Below, piece by piece: positions 23,216 to 64,000 of a stretch of DNA of 64,000 nucleotides. This DNA comes from Paguma larvata (taxonomy: Eukaryota > Chordata > Mammalia > Carnivora > Viverridae), in NCBI GenBank assembly GCA_030068075.1, contig CM057844.1:18026001-18090000 (forward strand), written 5' to 3'. Both the position numbers and the translations under genes were made by a program. The notes under the pieces were generated by a model that saw only the letters and a program-made list of their open reading frames with translations, was not told the origin of the DNA and made no database searches. Numbering within the stretch: position 1 is the stretch's first letter; the number at the start of each line of letters is the position of its first letter.

Positions 23216-23644
23216 CTGATGATGACGGTGAAGCAAGAGTTTAGACCCAATTGCAGAGCATTCACTGCCCGTACAAGAGGTGTCCGTAGGTGCTTCTGTA
23301 CGTGCAGAAGTACAAGCATTATATCACTGGGATCCTTCTGGTCATAAAAACACAAGGGGCTTCTTCTGAACTCTTGAATTTGATTAGAGCAAATAAAATC
23401 TGTCCTAAGCGTGTTTAGATTTGCAGTGTATCATTTTTGTGTATTTTGAGATTCTCTGATGCTTTCAAATGTGAACAGTTTCAAAAGCACACAAAACTGG
23501 TATAACATTGGTGGTACATTGTTACTTATTATTAAAAGTAATGTTCCTCAGGGATCACCATGGTCCCTGGCTTAATATCGATTTGGGGTAGACCGAAGTT
23601 GGGGGACTGAGTCCTGGAGCTGAGTTTTCACGTGGCTGTCTGGA

Positions 23645-23800
23645 CTCAAGAATGTGAGCCACAGACCAGTGTCACCTGGAGCTTGTTGTAAGTCAGGGTC
23701 TCCGCCTCCTCCCCAGACCTGCTGAACAGAATCTGCGTGCTAATAGATGCCCAGTGGACTTGTGCACTTTCCACTGGAGAAGCTCCTTCTTAGGGGTTCA
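23645..23800 (+). mobile_element. MER5-type hAT relic
   Basis: It contains AGTGTCACCTGGAGCTTGTT and CCAGACCTGCTGAACAGAAT. Confidence 0.6.
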
Positions 23801-23829
23801 AGTGCACTGATGTTCCTCAAAAATAGGCC

Positions 23830-24500
23830 TGACAAAAACATGGATCTCTTATAAGCCGTCTCTTCGTAGTAAAGTGAAAAAGATGTGTTATCATTTAAAT
23901 GCCTGATTTTTATTTTAAATCTTTAAATAGCCAGGAGAGATAGTATCATGTGCTTTCTGTTTTAAAAGTAAGACAGAGGCGTCCTTTTAAGTTCAGCCAG
24001 TTTTGGATTCCAGTGTTCCTATTTCCCCCTGAAACATGTCACTCTTGATAACTGCTTAGCTCATTTTCATTCTTGTTCCTTGAATAAGAGGAAAACACTG
24101 AGTCTGACATTCTCACCCCATCTGTGTTTTGAAGAGTGGTCTTTGTGTGTCTATCATTCCTGTTTTCAATCTTTGGCCAGAGATGTGTCTAAAAACTTAA
24201 TTGAGGCACGGAATTTATCAACTTTAATATAAAATGGTAACACAAGTATAAAATACCTGGCAATAATCATTAATAACCTGTAACTTTATATTTATTTAAG
24301 GTAAAACCATATATCCATATGACCAAAATAGAAACCATTTTGCTATACTTCTATTTTTTAATTTTTATACCAGAAGATGTCATCAATATTGTAGGAGGAA
24401 TGTAATGATATAGATAGGCAGGTAGATAGATAAAGATTTTAATGGCATCTTGTTCTAAAATACACTTTATCAAGGCATCATTTGTGTATAACAAATACAT
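23830..24500. other. Intron 1 sequence, unassigned
   Basis: A+T-rich intronic DNA with no recognised feature. Confidence 0.4.
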
Positions 24501-24520
24501 CATTTAAAATCTGCATTTCT

Positions 24521-24734
24521 GGGGATGCCTGGGTGGCTCAGTAGGCGAGGCATCTGACTTCAGCTCAGGTCATGGTCTCATGTTCGTGAGTTCAAGCCCC
24601 ACATTGGACAGTTCAGAGCCTGGAGCTTGCTTTGGATTCTGTGTCTCCCTGTCTCTCTGCCCCTCCCCTGCTCATACTCTGTCTCTGAAAAATAAATAAA
24701 TGTTAAAAAAATTTTTAATATATAAAATAAAACC
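24521..24734 (+). mobile_element. CAN SINE, internally deleted, 15-bp TSD
   Basis: Flanked by exact AAATCTGCATTTCTG at 24507-24521 and 24735-24749. The body lacks part of the GGGCTCTGTGCTGACAGCTC block. Confidence 0.92.
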
Positions 24735-25269
24735 AAATCTGCATTTCTGTGGTGAGCACAGCATAACATAGTGTTGTTGAATCTTTATATATATACCTGA
24801 AACTAATGTAACATTGTCAACTATACTCAAAAAAGAATCTGTGCATTTTATTGCATGCAAATTATACTTCCTTGAAATTGATTGTTTAAAAAGATATCAA
24901 GGATTGCCATGATTTGTTGCCTCTTGCCACAGTAGTTCAGAGAAAGTCAAGAAAAGTCCATAGAGACAGAAAATGAAGATTGATGCATTGAGCAGGCACA
25001 GAAAATAAATAGGCAAGTTGTCCCTTGTGGGAATAGAAAGATAAAGTTACATAAATTTGGAAAGCTTAAGACCTTCTAAGACTTTTTTTGTCTTCAAAGT
25101 TCAAATGTTAAGTTTAATATTGAGCACTGGGAAGCCTGCAGAGTTTCTGAAGAAAAGGCTAAAATGGAAAAAAGTTTTGCCCTGCGGGACGTACCGGCAA
25201 GCACTTGTTTCCTTCTCACATTCTGATCTGTGTCTCCCTTTTTGTCGGCAGACCCCTGCTTTTGCCACG

Positions 25270-55819
<30,550 letters not shown>

Positions 55820-58200
55820 AGCAAAGCAGAACTGCCTACACAGAGGGCGAGCCAAGGATGATCCTCCCTGGACAGATGGGATCCTTGGCTTACACAATGT
55901 GTAGAGTCCAGACTGACAGACAACATATACTTACCACTGGTCACTCAGATGAGGATCCTTGCCTCATTTCAAACACACTGCCCAGCATGCCCCTTTCCTT
56001 TCTTTGCCCTGTCCTACCAGTGATGGAAGGGGCCTCAGTTGCCTTTTCTATAAAACGGGTGGGTAGAAGACAGGCTAATACTCCAAGATTACACTAAAGC
56101 CCAGTATGTAGCTACAGTTCTGTGACTTCCAGAACCTGCAAGTATATGGCTAGAAGTCACCAGTGTGCTTTTCTGCTTCATTGCTAAGTCAGCGGAAAGA
56201 CATAAAGGTTAAAAGCACATATAGCCAAGGATAGATCTTATTCCCTAACTCAGGTATAAAAAGAAATTTGTCTTTCCTTAACAGAACTGCTTTTAGCTCC
56301 CATCTTGGATGGGAGCAGGAGTCCACACACACATTTTTTCCCTATAGGTCAAGGTCTGGGGGTAGAGAGGGGAGTGGTGGGGTTACCTGGTACTAGTTGG
56401 TGACAAGGGGTCAGAGCAGTGGCCTGCAATGTCATCAGTTCACGGTGACTTCTGCAGAGGTGACTACTGACACATCTGATCTTGGACAGATCTTGGAATC
56501 CTGGGGTTTCCTCAGCCACCTTTTAAGTCCTTCCTGATGACATGGGTGACATAGAGGAACAGGGAAATCCATTCCTCAACCCAGCTGCATGTCTCAACTG
56601 CTTCTACTCTGAGCTGGGGCTCAGGAAGATGGGTCCAGTTCTCTCTGTTTGTAAAAACCACCTCTCTGCATCCAGGCTTACAGTGGGGTCTCCATCCCAG
56701 CTGCCAGGGCGAGAAGGACAAACCTAGTCTCGAAGACAACCAAGTTCAGGGGCTCATGGCTTCCTCGCTGGCTTCCATCTACATTTTGTAAATTAGGACC
56801 CAATAATAGATTTTTTTTCTTTTTACTCTTGTCATCTCTGCCTCAAGACATGATGAGCATGAGCCAATTAATAACTGCCTCAATTGTCATTTTCTGTTTT
56901 GGTTTGTTAGCTTAGGGAGGAATGGGTTTTGAGAAGGAAAAGAGACAATATCAGGGGTAGTGGGAAATATCAGATACAATTTAATTATGTGTTTATAAAT
57001 GTTCTCCTGTCACAGAAAGGACATGGGTTGCAAGGGTAAAGTAGAGGCTCCATCTCCATTTTGTAATTCTTTTAGGATACAAACCTCTGGGAGCCTGGCC
57101 AGAGCTCAGATGCCCCAAAACATCTACTGTGCTTTATTTTCCAACTAAGATTTTGAGAAGAGAGATCTCCACAGCTCCAGAAACCACATTAAGACAGCCC
57201 TGCTTAGGGAACCCCAGGCCCTGAGCTGGAAGATGTTACTGAAAAGTCCTCTTTCAACCCCTCCTGTAGAGGTGAATGTTCATGAAAACTCCCCAGGCAC
57301 CAGCTGAACTTCCAAGGCCCAGCTTAAATCTAGGAGGTGGTTTAAGCACTTGGAAAATCTGGTCCACAGCATAAAGAACTACACTTGACATGTTTTGTAT
57401 AGGAAGTAGTGCTGAGCATACTGTTTCACTTGGTGTTGGTCATTTCTATACAGTCTTGGGCTCTATTATTTTAGAACCTAAGTCAGGTCTTTAAGATTAT
57501 GTCAGGCCCGGGGCGTGTGGGTGGCTCAGTCGGTTGAGTGTCCGACTTCAGCTCAGGTCATGATCTTGCAGTCTGTGAGTTTGAGCCCCACGTCAGGCTC
57601 TGTGCTGACGGCTCAGAGCCTGGAGCCTGCTTCCAATTCTGTGTCTCCCTCTCTCTCTGACCCTCCCCCACTCATGCTTTGTCTCTCCTGCTCTCAAAAA
57701 TAAATAAAAAAAGCATAGAAAAAAAATTAAAAAAAAAAAAGGATATGTCAGGCCCTACAGTAAAATAATGTTCCTTGAGGTCACATGTTACTGTATCTGC
57801 TGCCAAGCACAGCTCTCCATAACTTACTAGAGCTGGGCCTACAGTACAACTCTCTTCCTTGGCTTTCCATGGTTGCCCGATATTTCCATGAAAACACTCA
57901 AAGGAGTTGACTGGTCTTTACCACACTTTGCAGGGAACACTTTTTCCATGACTACACAGCCACATCCCAAAGGAATAAACTAGTGTGACCAACAAAACCT
58001 TAAATGCTGCTATTCCCAAGAGCAACTTAAGGACTCTTTTTACACTGGGTGAAAAAGGTCATCTGACTTCCTATAATGAAATTTAAAGTAATGTGTCTTT
58101 CAGCCTCATTTGCTTTCTTATCTATACTAGATGGGGAAATCTGCATTTTTTACTATTTTTATGAATTTTGTAATTAAAAGCTTTATCTGGACTTGAGTGT
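55820..58200 (+). other. FERMT1: FERMT1 3' UTR (end of exon 15)
   Basis: The stretch from the stop codon to the best polyadenylation site is about 2.4 kb and mostly non-repetitive, with one young SINE at 57510-57740. Other AATAAA motifs lie in the SINE tail. No open frame with recognisable coding content is present. Confidence 0.8.
57510..57740 (+). mobile_element. CAN SINE inside the FERMT1 3' UTR
   Basis: A full-length sense copy beginning GGGGCGTGTGGGTGGCTCAG. The 12-bp core TATGTCAGGCCC lies on both sides (57498-57509 and 57744-57755). Its tail carries AATAAA at 57699-57704 and 57703-57708. Confidence 0.93.
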
Positions 58201-58220
58201 GGTCTGGTTGTGTCCTCTCC
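58173..58220 (+). terminator. FERMT1: Polyadenylation signal and downstream GT-rich element of FERMT1
   Basis: ATTAAA lies at 58173-58178, followed about 20 nt later by a GT-rich stretch from 58195 to 58216. Cleavage is expected near 58190-58200. Confidence 0.75.
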
Positions 58221-58555
58221 AGTCTGCTGTCTCCAAACAGGCGACTATTTTCTCCACCCTGAGAAAGGAATGCAACTCTCAAGTTTAATGCGTACTTTTC
58301 CTCACAGTTCCAAGATTCGAGCTCATTCCTCCCAGTGAGATTGACGTGGAAACTTCACTTACCCGTTGGCTTTAATTCCTTTCCCATTGAAGGTTCCTAG
58401 ATTTCCTGACATTATAAGCTTCCATGTCTACCTTTTAGAAAAAGCATGAGAGAGCAAAGAAAAACCCAAAGGTGAAGGAGCATCAGAGGGCCTCTGATTT
58501 GATGGATGAATGTCCAAAACATTTGGTTTTGATTTAGTGGTAGATGGTCCATAGC
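58221..58555. other. Downstream intergenic sequence, no recognised feature
   Basis: Unique-looking DNA directly after the FERMT1 polyadenylation site. Confidence 0.45.
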
Positions 58556-58559
58556 AGGT

Positions 58560-58745
58560 AGAATGTGCAGTTTATAGATGTCCCTTCAGTTCTCAGGTCA
58601 ACCCGTTGTGGGGCAGGAATCGCTTGCCTTCTCATTTCACAAAAGAGGAAGCAGGTTCAGAAAGTGAAGTAACTTGCCCAAGGTCACACCTTCAATAAGC
58701 AGTAGAACCAGAATTCAAAGCCATGTGTCTTACTAACACTGTCCA
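58560..58745 (-). repeat. MIR SINE
   Basis: Reverse MIR: CTCATTTCACAAAAGAGGAA and AACTTGCCCAAGGTCACACC. Confidence 0.75.
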
Positions 58746-58984
58746 AAGACATACACTGTTGGCATTTTGGATTGTATCTTTCGAGCCTTTATACCATCTC
58801 GTATACTGGTTTTTGGTTTTGCATTTTAATATTATATCTATTAGGTTATTCCACATTCATGGAAATTGAATAATTCAGGAGATATTCACTGAAGAAAAAA
58901 GAAGAGTAGCTATTTAACTTCTGGCTGGATGCAAAGTATGAGGCTATGATTCTGCCTGAAAGCAGCTTAAAACGTCCCCTTCAT

Positions 58985-59345
58985 GCGTTTCCTGAACCCA
59001 CCCTCCATCCCCCACATCTGGCAACCATCAATCTATTCTATGAGTTTGTTTTTTTTACATTCCACATATAAGTAATATTATACAGTATTTGTCTTTTTCT
59101 GCCTGACTTATTTCATGATTCCCTCAAGGTCCATCCATATTGTTGCAAATGTCAGGATTTCCCTCTTCTTTATGGCTGAATAATATTCCATTGTGTATAT
59201 ATACATACATACATATGTATATATGTACATACACATTTTATCTTCATCCATTTACCCATCAGTAGACACTTAGGTTGCTTCCATATCTTGGCTATTGTGA
59301 ATAATGCTGCAATGAACACGGGGATGCAGATGTCTCATCCAGACG
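58985..59345 (-). mobile_element. L1 3' UTR relic
   Basis: Antisense L1 text: GGCAACCATCAATCTATTCT, GGCTGAATAATATTCCATTG, CTATTGTGAATAATGCTGCA. An AT/CA simple repeat lies inside at 59195-59235. Confidence 0.8.
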
Positions 59346-59849
59346 GTGATTGCATTAGCCTGGTCAATAAGGAAACTGGAACAACAAACACAGAAAATCC
59401 AAGCCCCCACCTGAGAGCGTATGTCTCCTCATCTGTAAAACAAGGGTTTGGATTGTGCAGTTTCTTATAGTCTTTTGTCTCCAGCATACCCATCCCCATT
59501 GGTTGTGGTCGATTTACCCTAGAATCCGGTCGGGATACACCCTCCACTCCTATGCACCACGCACACACTTTTCTTCCAAAACTCTAGCATCACTCTGCCA
59601 ACACTGACCCATTATCTGAGTCAGGCCACGTAGTTCTATAACTTGAATTTCAGGGCAGATCAACAGACTGCCCTGACAGCCAAATAAGCCCCAGGGGCAA
59701 AACAGATATCAAGAGGTTAAATGGTTGTGCCAACCAATGTTAGAGCAAGTCAGATCTTGCATCTGCCTCCCCAAATAATATTCTCAACAAAAATAGAGTT
59801 ATTATTACATGGCTAAAAGAATTAGAATGCTAACGTATATTAAAGACTA

Positions 59850-60240
59850 TCACTTGTGCTTCTCATGAGTCCTTTCACTTCAACCTCTGGGTGAGATAGG
59901 TATTGTCAGCCTCATTGTAGAGTAGGAAATGTGCAGTGTTTGCTGGTAAATGCAGAGGGAGACCATATTCATCCATTTCCCTGATGTAAAGACTCCCACC
60001 ATAGCCAGCATGGCATCCATGAACACGATTGGGAAGATACCCAAACACCTAGCTCTCTAGACAGGGACAAGCCAGCTCTAGCACACACCAGAACTATCAG
60101 AACTATCGGAACTATCATGTACAGAGAAGTCAAGCAACTTGTCAAGGTCTCCCAGCTAGAATGTGGAAAGCGAGGATTTGAACCCAGACGTTCTGACTTG
60201 AGCGGCGTGCTGTAGCACTGCTCTTGATAATCCTGTGCGA
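59850..60240 (-). repeat. MIR relic in two pieces
   Basis: A left piece near GGTGAGATAGGTATTGTCAG and a right piece AAGTCAAGCAACTTGTCAAG to GAGGATTTGAACCCAGACG, separated by about 170 bp of other sequence. Confidence 0.6.
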
Positions 60241-60244
60241 ATGA

Positions 60245-61080
60245 TGAGGCCTCTTGAGTCAAGAGCCCTAGACTGTCTTTATTTATGATAAACCCCCTTG
60301 AGGTGATTTCCCACATCCCACCCCAAAATATTCTGTAAGGCCGACAAAACTCCATAGACCTTTTTTCCCTTCAATTACGTTTTACCAGATTTCAAATGTC
60401 AAAAGAGTGACATTTTCTACTAAAAAAAATCTTCAGATCCCAACTGCTGCCCACTTATCCAATAGGATATTTGACTGCAAATCTGGGTCAGAGGTGGCAT
60501 TCAGGAGGGTGGGAAAGAGATCTGTCTTCTTCCTGGCAGAGAAAACACCAACCCATGACCAGAGAAAACCCCATCCACCCCTGTCCCCACACATGGTTGG
60601 CCCTGATCCTGCCATTGCATGTGAGTGATTAATGCCAATTCCACCAGAGAGAGGCAACTTTCCCCTCCGGGACTGAGCTCTGTTTTTAGAAGCTGAGTGA
60701 AATATTCTTATTCTGACCTTTTCCTCCCTTTATAAATGGTTCTTTGAATCAGATAGACATCAGAAGTGCAGATGGGCAGCCAAACACTTGGCAAGAAGCT
60801 GTTGAATAAACCACTCCTTATAACCTAAGCAAAGTTCATTCTAGGACATGGGGATGCAAATGCTAGCGTGTTTGGGGGGAGGTGATGTACACAGATACAG
60901 TCGGATATGAGACTCAGGGATTTGTGAAGCACACCCTGACTAGTATTCACAGATCTTAAAATATGTAAATACATATCTAATATACCCGAGAACCTAATGT
61001 AGCTTATGGGCCTACAGTTGTCAATCTATGCCAGGCCAACTGTATTTCAGCCAGTTCAGTTAAACACATACATACACACA
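60245..61080. other. Downstream intergenic sequence, unassigned
   Basis: No gene or nameable repeat was recognised. Confidence 0.4.
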
Positions 61081-61084
61081 AGCA

Positions 61085-61225
61085 CTCACATATATATAAC
61101 ATATATGTTTTATATAAGCTATATAACATATAAATATACAGTTGATATAGTTTACTACATTTTTTGTTTATTTACATATTATTTATTATATTCATATATG
61201 TTATATATACATATATATGTATTTC
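61085..61225. repeat. AT-rich low-complexity tract
   Basis: Imperfect TATATA/CATATA units. Confidence 0.85.
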
Positions 61226-61229
61226 TATC

Positions 61230-61740
61230 AGTTAAAATTGTTTAGCTACAAGTGACAGAAAACTGAAAATAATAGTGGCTCAAACGAGAGGTTTTTCTGT
61301 CTTCCACCTGAAACTCCTAAGGCAAGCCTAGAGAGGTTCTTCTCTAGGCCAGCCAATTTATTGGCCTAGGCTTTATTTGGCAAGCCTAAGCCAATAAAAC
61401 ATATATACCATATTAAGGACCCATGTCATTGCATCATTTCCATCCACTATGTACAGCTTCTATTCACGAAGTCCTCTCATGATTCAACATGGCTGCCCTG
61501 GCTCCAGGCATTATATCATACAGGCTTCAATTAACTACAAGGGAGGTTGAAATATTCAGTCTTTATTCAAAGTAGCCATGACCTCAACTAAAAATCAGAG
61601 TTCCTTTACTGATAGCTTTACAAGTAGCTCCATCTGACATAAGCACCTACTATGTGCTAGGCACTATGCTAGCTGCCAAGGATAATATGATCTAGCAAGA
61701 GACAGGCAGCTGAATAAATAACTTTGTAATGTTATATAAC
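61230..61740. other. Unassigned sequence with short inverted repeats
   Basis: CCTAGAGA and TCTCTAGG form a short hairpin near 61327-61350, followed by further GGCCTAGGC-type palindromic text. A TACTATGTGCTAGGCACTAT phrase near 61650 suggests an L2/MIR-type relic. Confidence 0.4.
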
Positions 61741-61946
61741 AGGCATTATTCTTGATACATTAAAGGCATATGAGAACAATAGAGAGGGAGTAGTTTTGTT
61801 AGAGTCAAGAGCAAAGGAGGAAGGATTTCCCAGAGAGAGGGACATTTAGACTCTCTTGAAGGATGAATAAGAGTTTTCCAAGTGGGGAAAAGGACAGAAA
61901 TAAGCAGAAATAAGGTCAAGCTTGGAAGAGGGGCCATTAGTGATTG

Positions 61947-61949
<3 letters not shown>

Positions 61950-61981
<32 letters not shown>
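61950..61981. repeat. (GT)n microsatellite
   Basis: A pure GT run of about 16 units. Confidence 0.95.
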
Positions 61982-61984
<3 letters not shown>

Positions 61985-62392
61985 AACTCATTCTGAAAGC
62001 AATTGCAGAACAAGAATTACAAACGTATTTTCAACACGTGAAAGCATCATCAGCAAAACAACATCTACCAAGTAATTTTGCTCAAGACCAACCCTTGCCA
62101 GATAATTTTTTTAATCATTCTCAGGAGTTGATGATCCAAACATCCTCTTCAAGTAAAATAAACATGTTCTCAATTCTCCTAAGAAAGAAAATGATCTCAG
62201 AGTTCTAATCTTGGGTTCTTTCTCAGACTTACTTTATGAAACTAATGCTAGTTCCTCCAGCAACAAAATGGATATATAATATCATGCCCCATCTAAAAGA
62301 ATTGGTCAGCAACTTCCTAGAATTTAGAGTCTCTCAGATAGGTTCCATAAACACCTGGTGTAATTAATAATCACTAAAAAAAGTAATTTTCT

Positions 62393-62613
62393 TTTTTTTT
62401 TATTTTTTTTAACGTTTATTTATTTTTGATAGACAAAGAGACAGTGCATGAGCAGGGGAAGGGCAGAGAGAGAGGGAGACACAGAATTCGAAGCAGGCTC
62501 CAGGCTCTGAGCTGTCAGCACAGAGCCCGATGCGGGGCTTGAACTCATGAACCGTGAGATCATGACCTGAGCCGAAGTCAGACGCTCAACCGACTGAGCC
62601 ACCCAGGCGCCCC
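62393..62613 (-). mobile_element. CAN SINE with long exact TSD
   Basis: A full reverse copy ending GAGCCACCCAGGCGCCCC; flanked by TAAAAAAAGTAATTTTCTT at 62374-62392 and 62614-62632. Confidence 0.94.
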
Positions 62614-62845
62614 TAAAAAAAGTAATTTTCTTAATATATTATTAAGGATGAATCATCATGTACTTACAATCTATACTATTTTCAGTAAGGACAAAAAGCC
62701 ATCACTGTTAAAATCTGCTGTTCAAACAAATACTTACCACTCCAACTCTCTGAAACTACTATTTTGTACCTTCTTTTCTTTTCAATCCACCTCAACACCT
62801 CCCTCAGATGAAGATCTGTAACAGAATTACCTGCATGTTACTGAG

Positions 62846-62922
62846 CACAGTAACATGTCAGTCATGTGATGTCATCAGTCCGACATGTCACAGTAACATG
62901 TCGGACACAGTGATGTCATCAG
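62846..62922. repeat. Imperfect 43-44-bp tandem duplication with a perfect hairpin
   Basis: CACAGTAACATGTC occurs at 62846 and 62889; TGATGTCATCAG occurs at 62867 and 62911. The arms GTCCGACATGT (62878-62888) and ACATGTCGGAC (62896-62906) are perfectly complementary around a 7-nt loop. Confidence 0.9.
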
Positions 62923-63149
62923 ATGGGAAGAGCCTCATCTCTTCACTCTTCATCTGTCCTTACAATGTCTTTCTTCCCTCTTACCCTAGTTGGAAAAGTG
63001 CCTAATCCCCAGCCCTTCTGAGTACTGTCCCGTCATGACCTCCAAAGGACTCGTTTCCTTCAGTTTCCTCCTCTCTCTCTTGCATCATTCACTTCTCCCC
63101 ATCTCTTGACACATTCCCATCAGACCACAAACATGTTCTTTCTCTTTTG

Positions 63150-63670
63150 GTGTTTTAAAACGAAGCTACAAATTCTCTCAGTGTCCTCCCATTAAGAGAT
63201 GGTATCTATGTCCCCTCACCTTAAATCTGAGTAGGCTTGTGGCTGGATTGATCAATAGAGTACAGCAAAAGTAATGCTATGTAACTTCTAACTGTAAGTC
63301 ATAAAAAGCCATGTAGCTTCTGTTTTCTCCACAAGATACTCCCTCTTGGAGCCCTGAGGTCACCATGCTAGGGAAGCCACAAGTAGGCACTCCAACTGAC
63401 AGTCTCAGCAGAGCCCAGCCCTCTAGTCATCCCTACCAAGGTGCCAGACCCATGAGAAAACCATCTTGAAGCCTCAAATCCAGCCCATTCAACAGCTGAA
63501 TACTACCAATGACTCCAATCAATACTAAGTGAGATAAAGGAAACATCTAGCCAAATTCCGACCAAATTCCTGACCCTCAAAAATCATGGAATAGAATATA
63601 ATAAATGTTGCTTTAAGCCACTAAGTTTTGGGGGTATTTATTGGGCAGCCATAGATAACTACAGCAATAA
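63150..63670 (+). mobile_element. MaLR-like solo LTR
   Basis: It ends with CAAATTCCTGACCCTCAAAA, AATAAATGTTGCTTTAAGCC and GCAGCCATAGATAACTACAG, the 3' end typical of MLT1/MST-like LTRs. Confidence 0.65.
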
Positions 63671-64000
63671 TCCCCACCTTATAAAAGGTTTGAACTCTGC
63701 CCCATTTTTCTGCTCCTGCTTAAAGCAAAAGTTCTCCAAATAGGAAGGCTAATACATATTTTCTCATGCACTTAACTCATTCCTCTCTGACTTCTGTCCC
63801 TCCCTCCAGTGAACCCTTCTCTTGTCCAGGCCATAAAAGTCCTCCATTATTTAGTCTGTCAAAACCTGGCTGACTGTGCCCCTCTTAATGAAATACTGTT
63901 CTCTCTCAACTTTCATGAGTCCGAGTTTTCCTGATTTTTCTCCTACCTCCCTGGATGCTTTTTCTCAGCCTGCTAGGCTGATTCCTCTTCCTCTGTTACA
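63671..64000. other. Window end, no confident call
   Basis: GTCCAGGCCATAAAAGTCCT and similar CT-rich text could be an L2 remnant. No gene is seen. Confidence 0.35.

Larger units (their letters stand above)
21752..25251 (+). other. FERMT1: FERMT1 intron 1
   Basis: The 3.5-kb intron between the non-coding exon and the ATG exon. It contains a 20-bp minisatellite, two young SINEs, a MIR and a MER5 relic, and no conserved open frame. Confidence 0.65.

Noticed and set aside
25057..25269. Longer FERMT1 N-terminus using the upstream ATG at 25057
   Set aside because: The region lies upstream of a strong splice acceptor at 25250-25251 and does not match kindlin N-termini; 25270 gives the known protein length.
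58200..64000. A second gene downstream of FERMT1
   Set aside because: I searched for exons of a neighbour such as LRRN4 and found only repeats and unassigned intergenic sequence.

Overview
This is a mammalian nuclear genomic window, almost certainly from a feliform carnivore and probably a cat. At least two dozen copies of a tRNA-Lys-derived CAN SINE of the feline type (5' end GGGGCGCCTGGGTGGCTCAG, CT-rich middle, AATAAA-rich tail) are scattered on both strands. They sit among typical mammalian MIR, L2, L1, MaLR/ERV LTR and hAT (MER5-type) relics. Nothing in the window looks bacterial, plasmid-borne or phage-like, and I found no unknown multi-gene system.

One protein-coding gene is present, and it is complete: FERMT1 (kindlin-1), on the + strand. 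A CpG island at about 21,240-21,770 holds the promoter and a non-coding first exon (donor after 21,751). Fourteen coding exons follow between 25,270 (ATG) and 55,819 (TGA). All internal junctions obey GT-AG, every phase agrees, and the joined coding length is 2,034 nt, which is 677 codons plus stop, the length known for kindlin-1. The 3' UTR runs to an ATTAAA signal at 58,173-58,178 followed by a GT-rich element. The integrin-binding Gln-Trp pair (residues 611-612), the F1 poly-lysine loop (147-152) and the PH domain inside F2 are all intact, so the gene looks functional.

Layout: 1-21,200 is upstream intergenic DNA made mostly of old LTRs, MIR/L2, SINEs and some unassigned sequence. 21,240-21,770 is the CpG-island promoter and exon 1. 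21,752-25,251 is intron 1. 25,252-55,819 holds the coding exons with repeat-filled introns. 55,820 to about 58,200 is the 3' UTR, which carries a lineage-specific SINE. From 58,200 to 64,000 is downstream intergenic DNA with L1, MIR and MaLR relics; no second gene was recognised.

Most observations worth a second look concern how repeats have altered this locus: inverted SINE pairs in four FERMT1 introns, a SINE in the 3' UTR, a very short young L1 insertion with a perfect target-site duplication, nested insertions inside older repeats, two short tandem duplications, a 20-bp minisatellite beside the CpG island, and a change at kindlin-1 residue 8. Repeat family names were assigned by eye and should be read as family-level calls.
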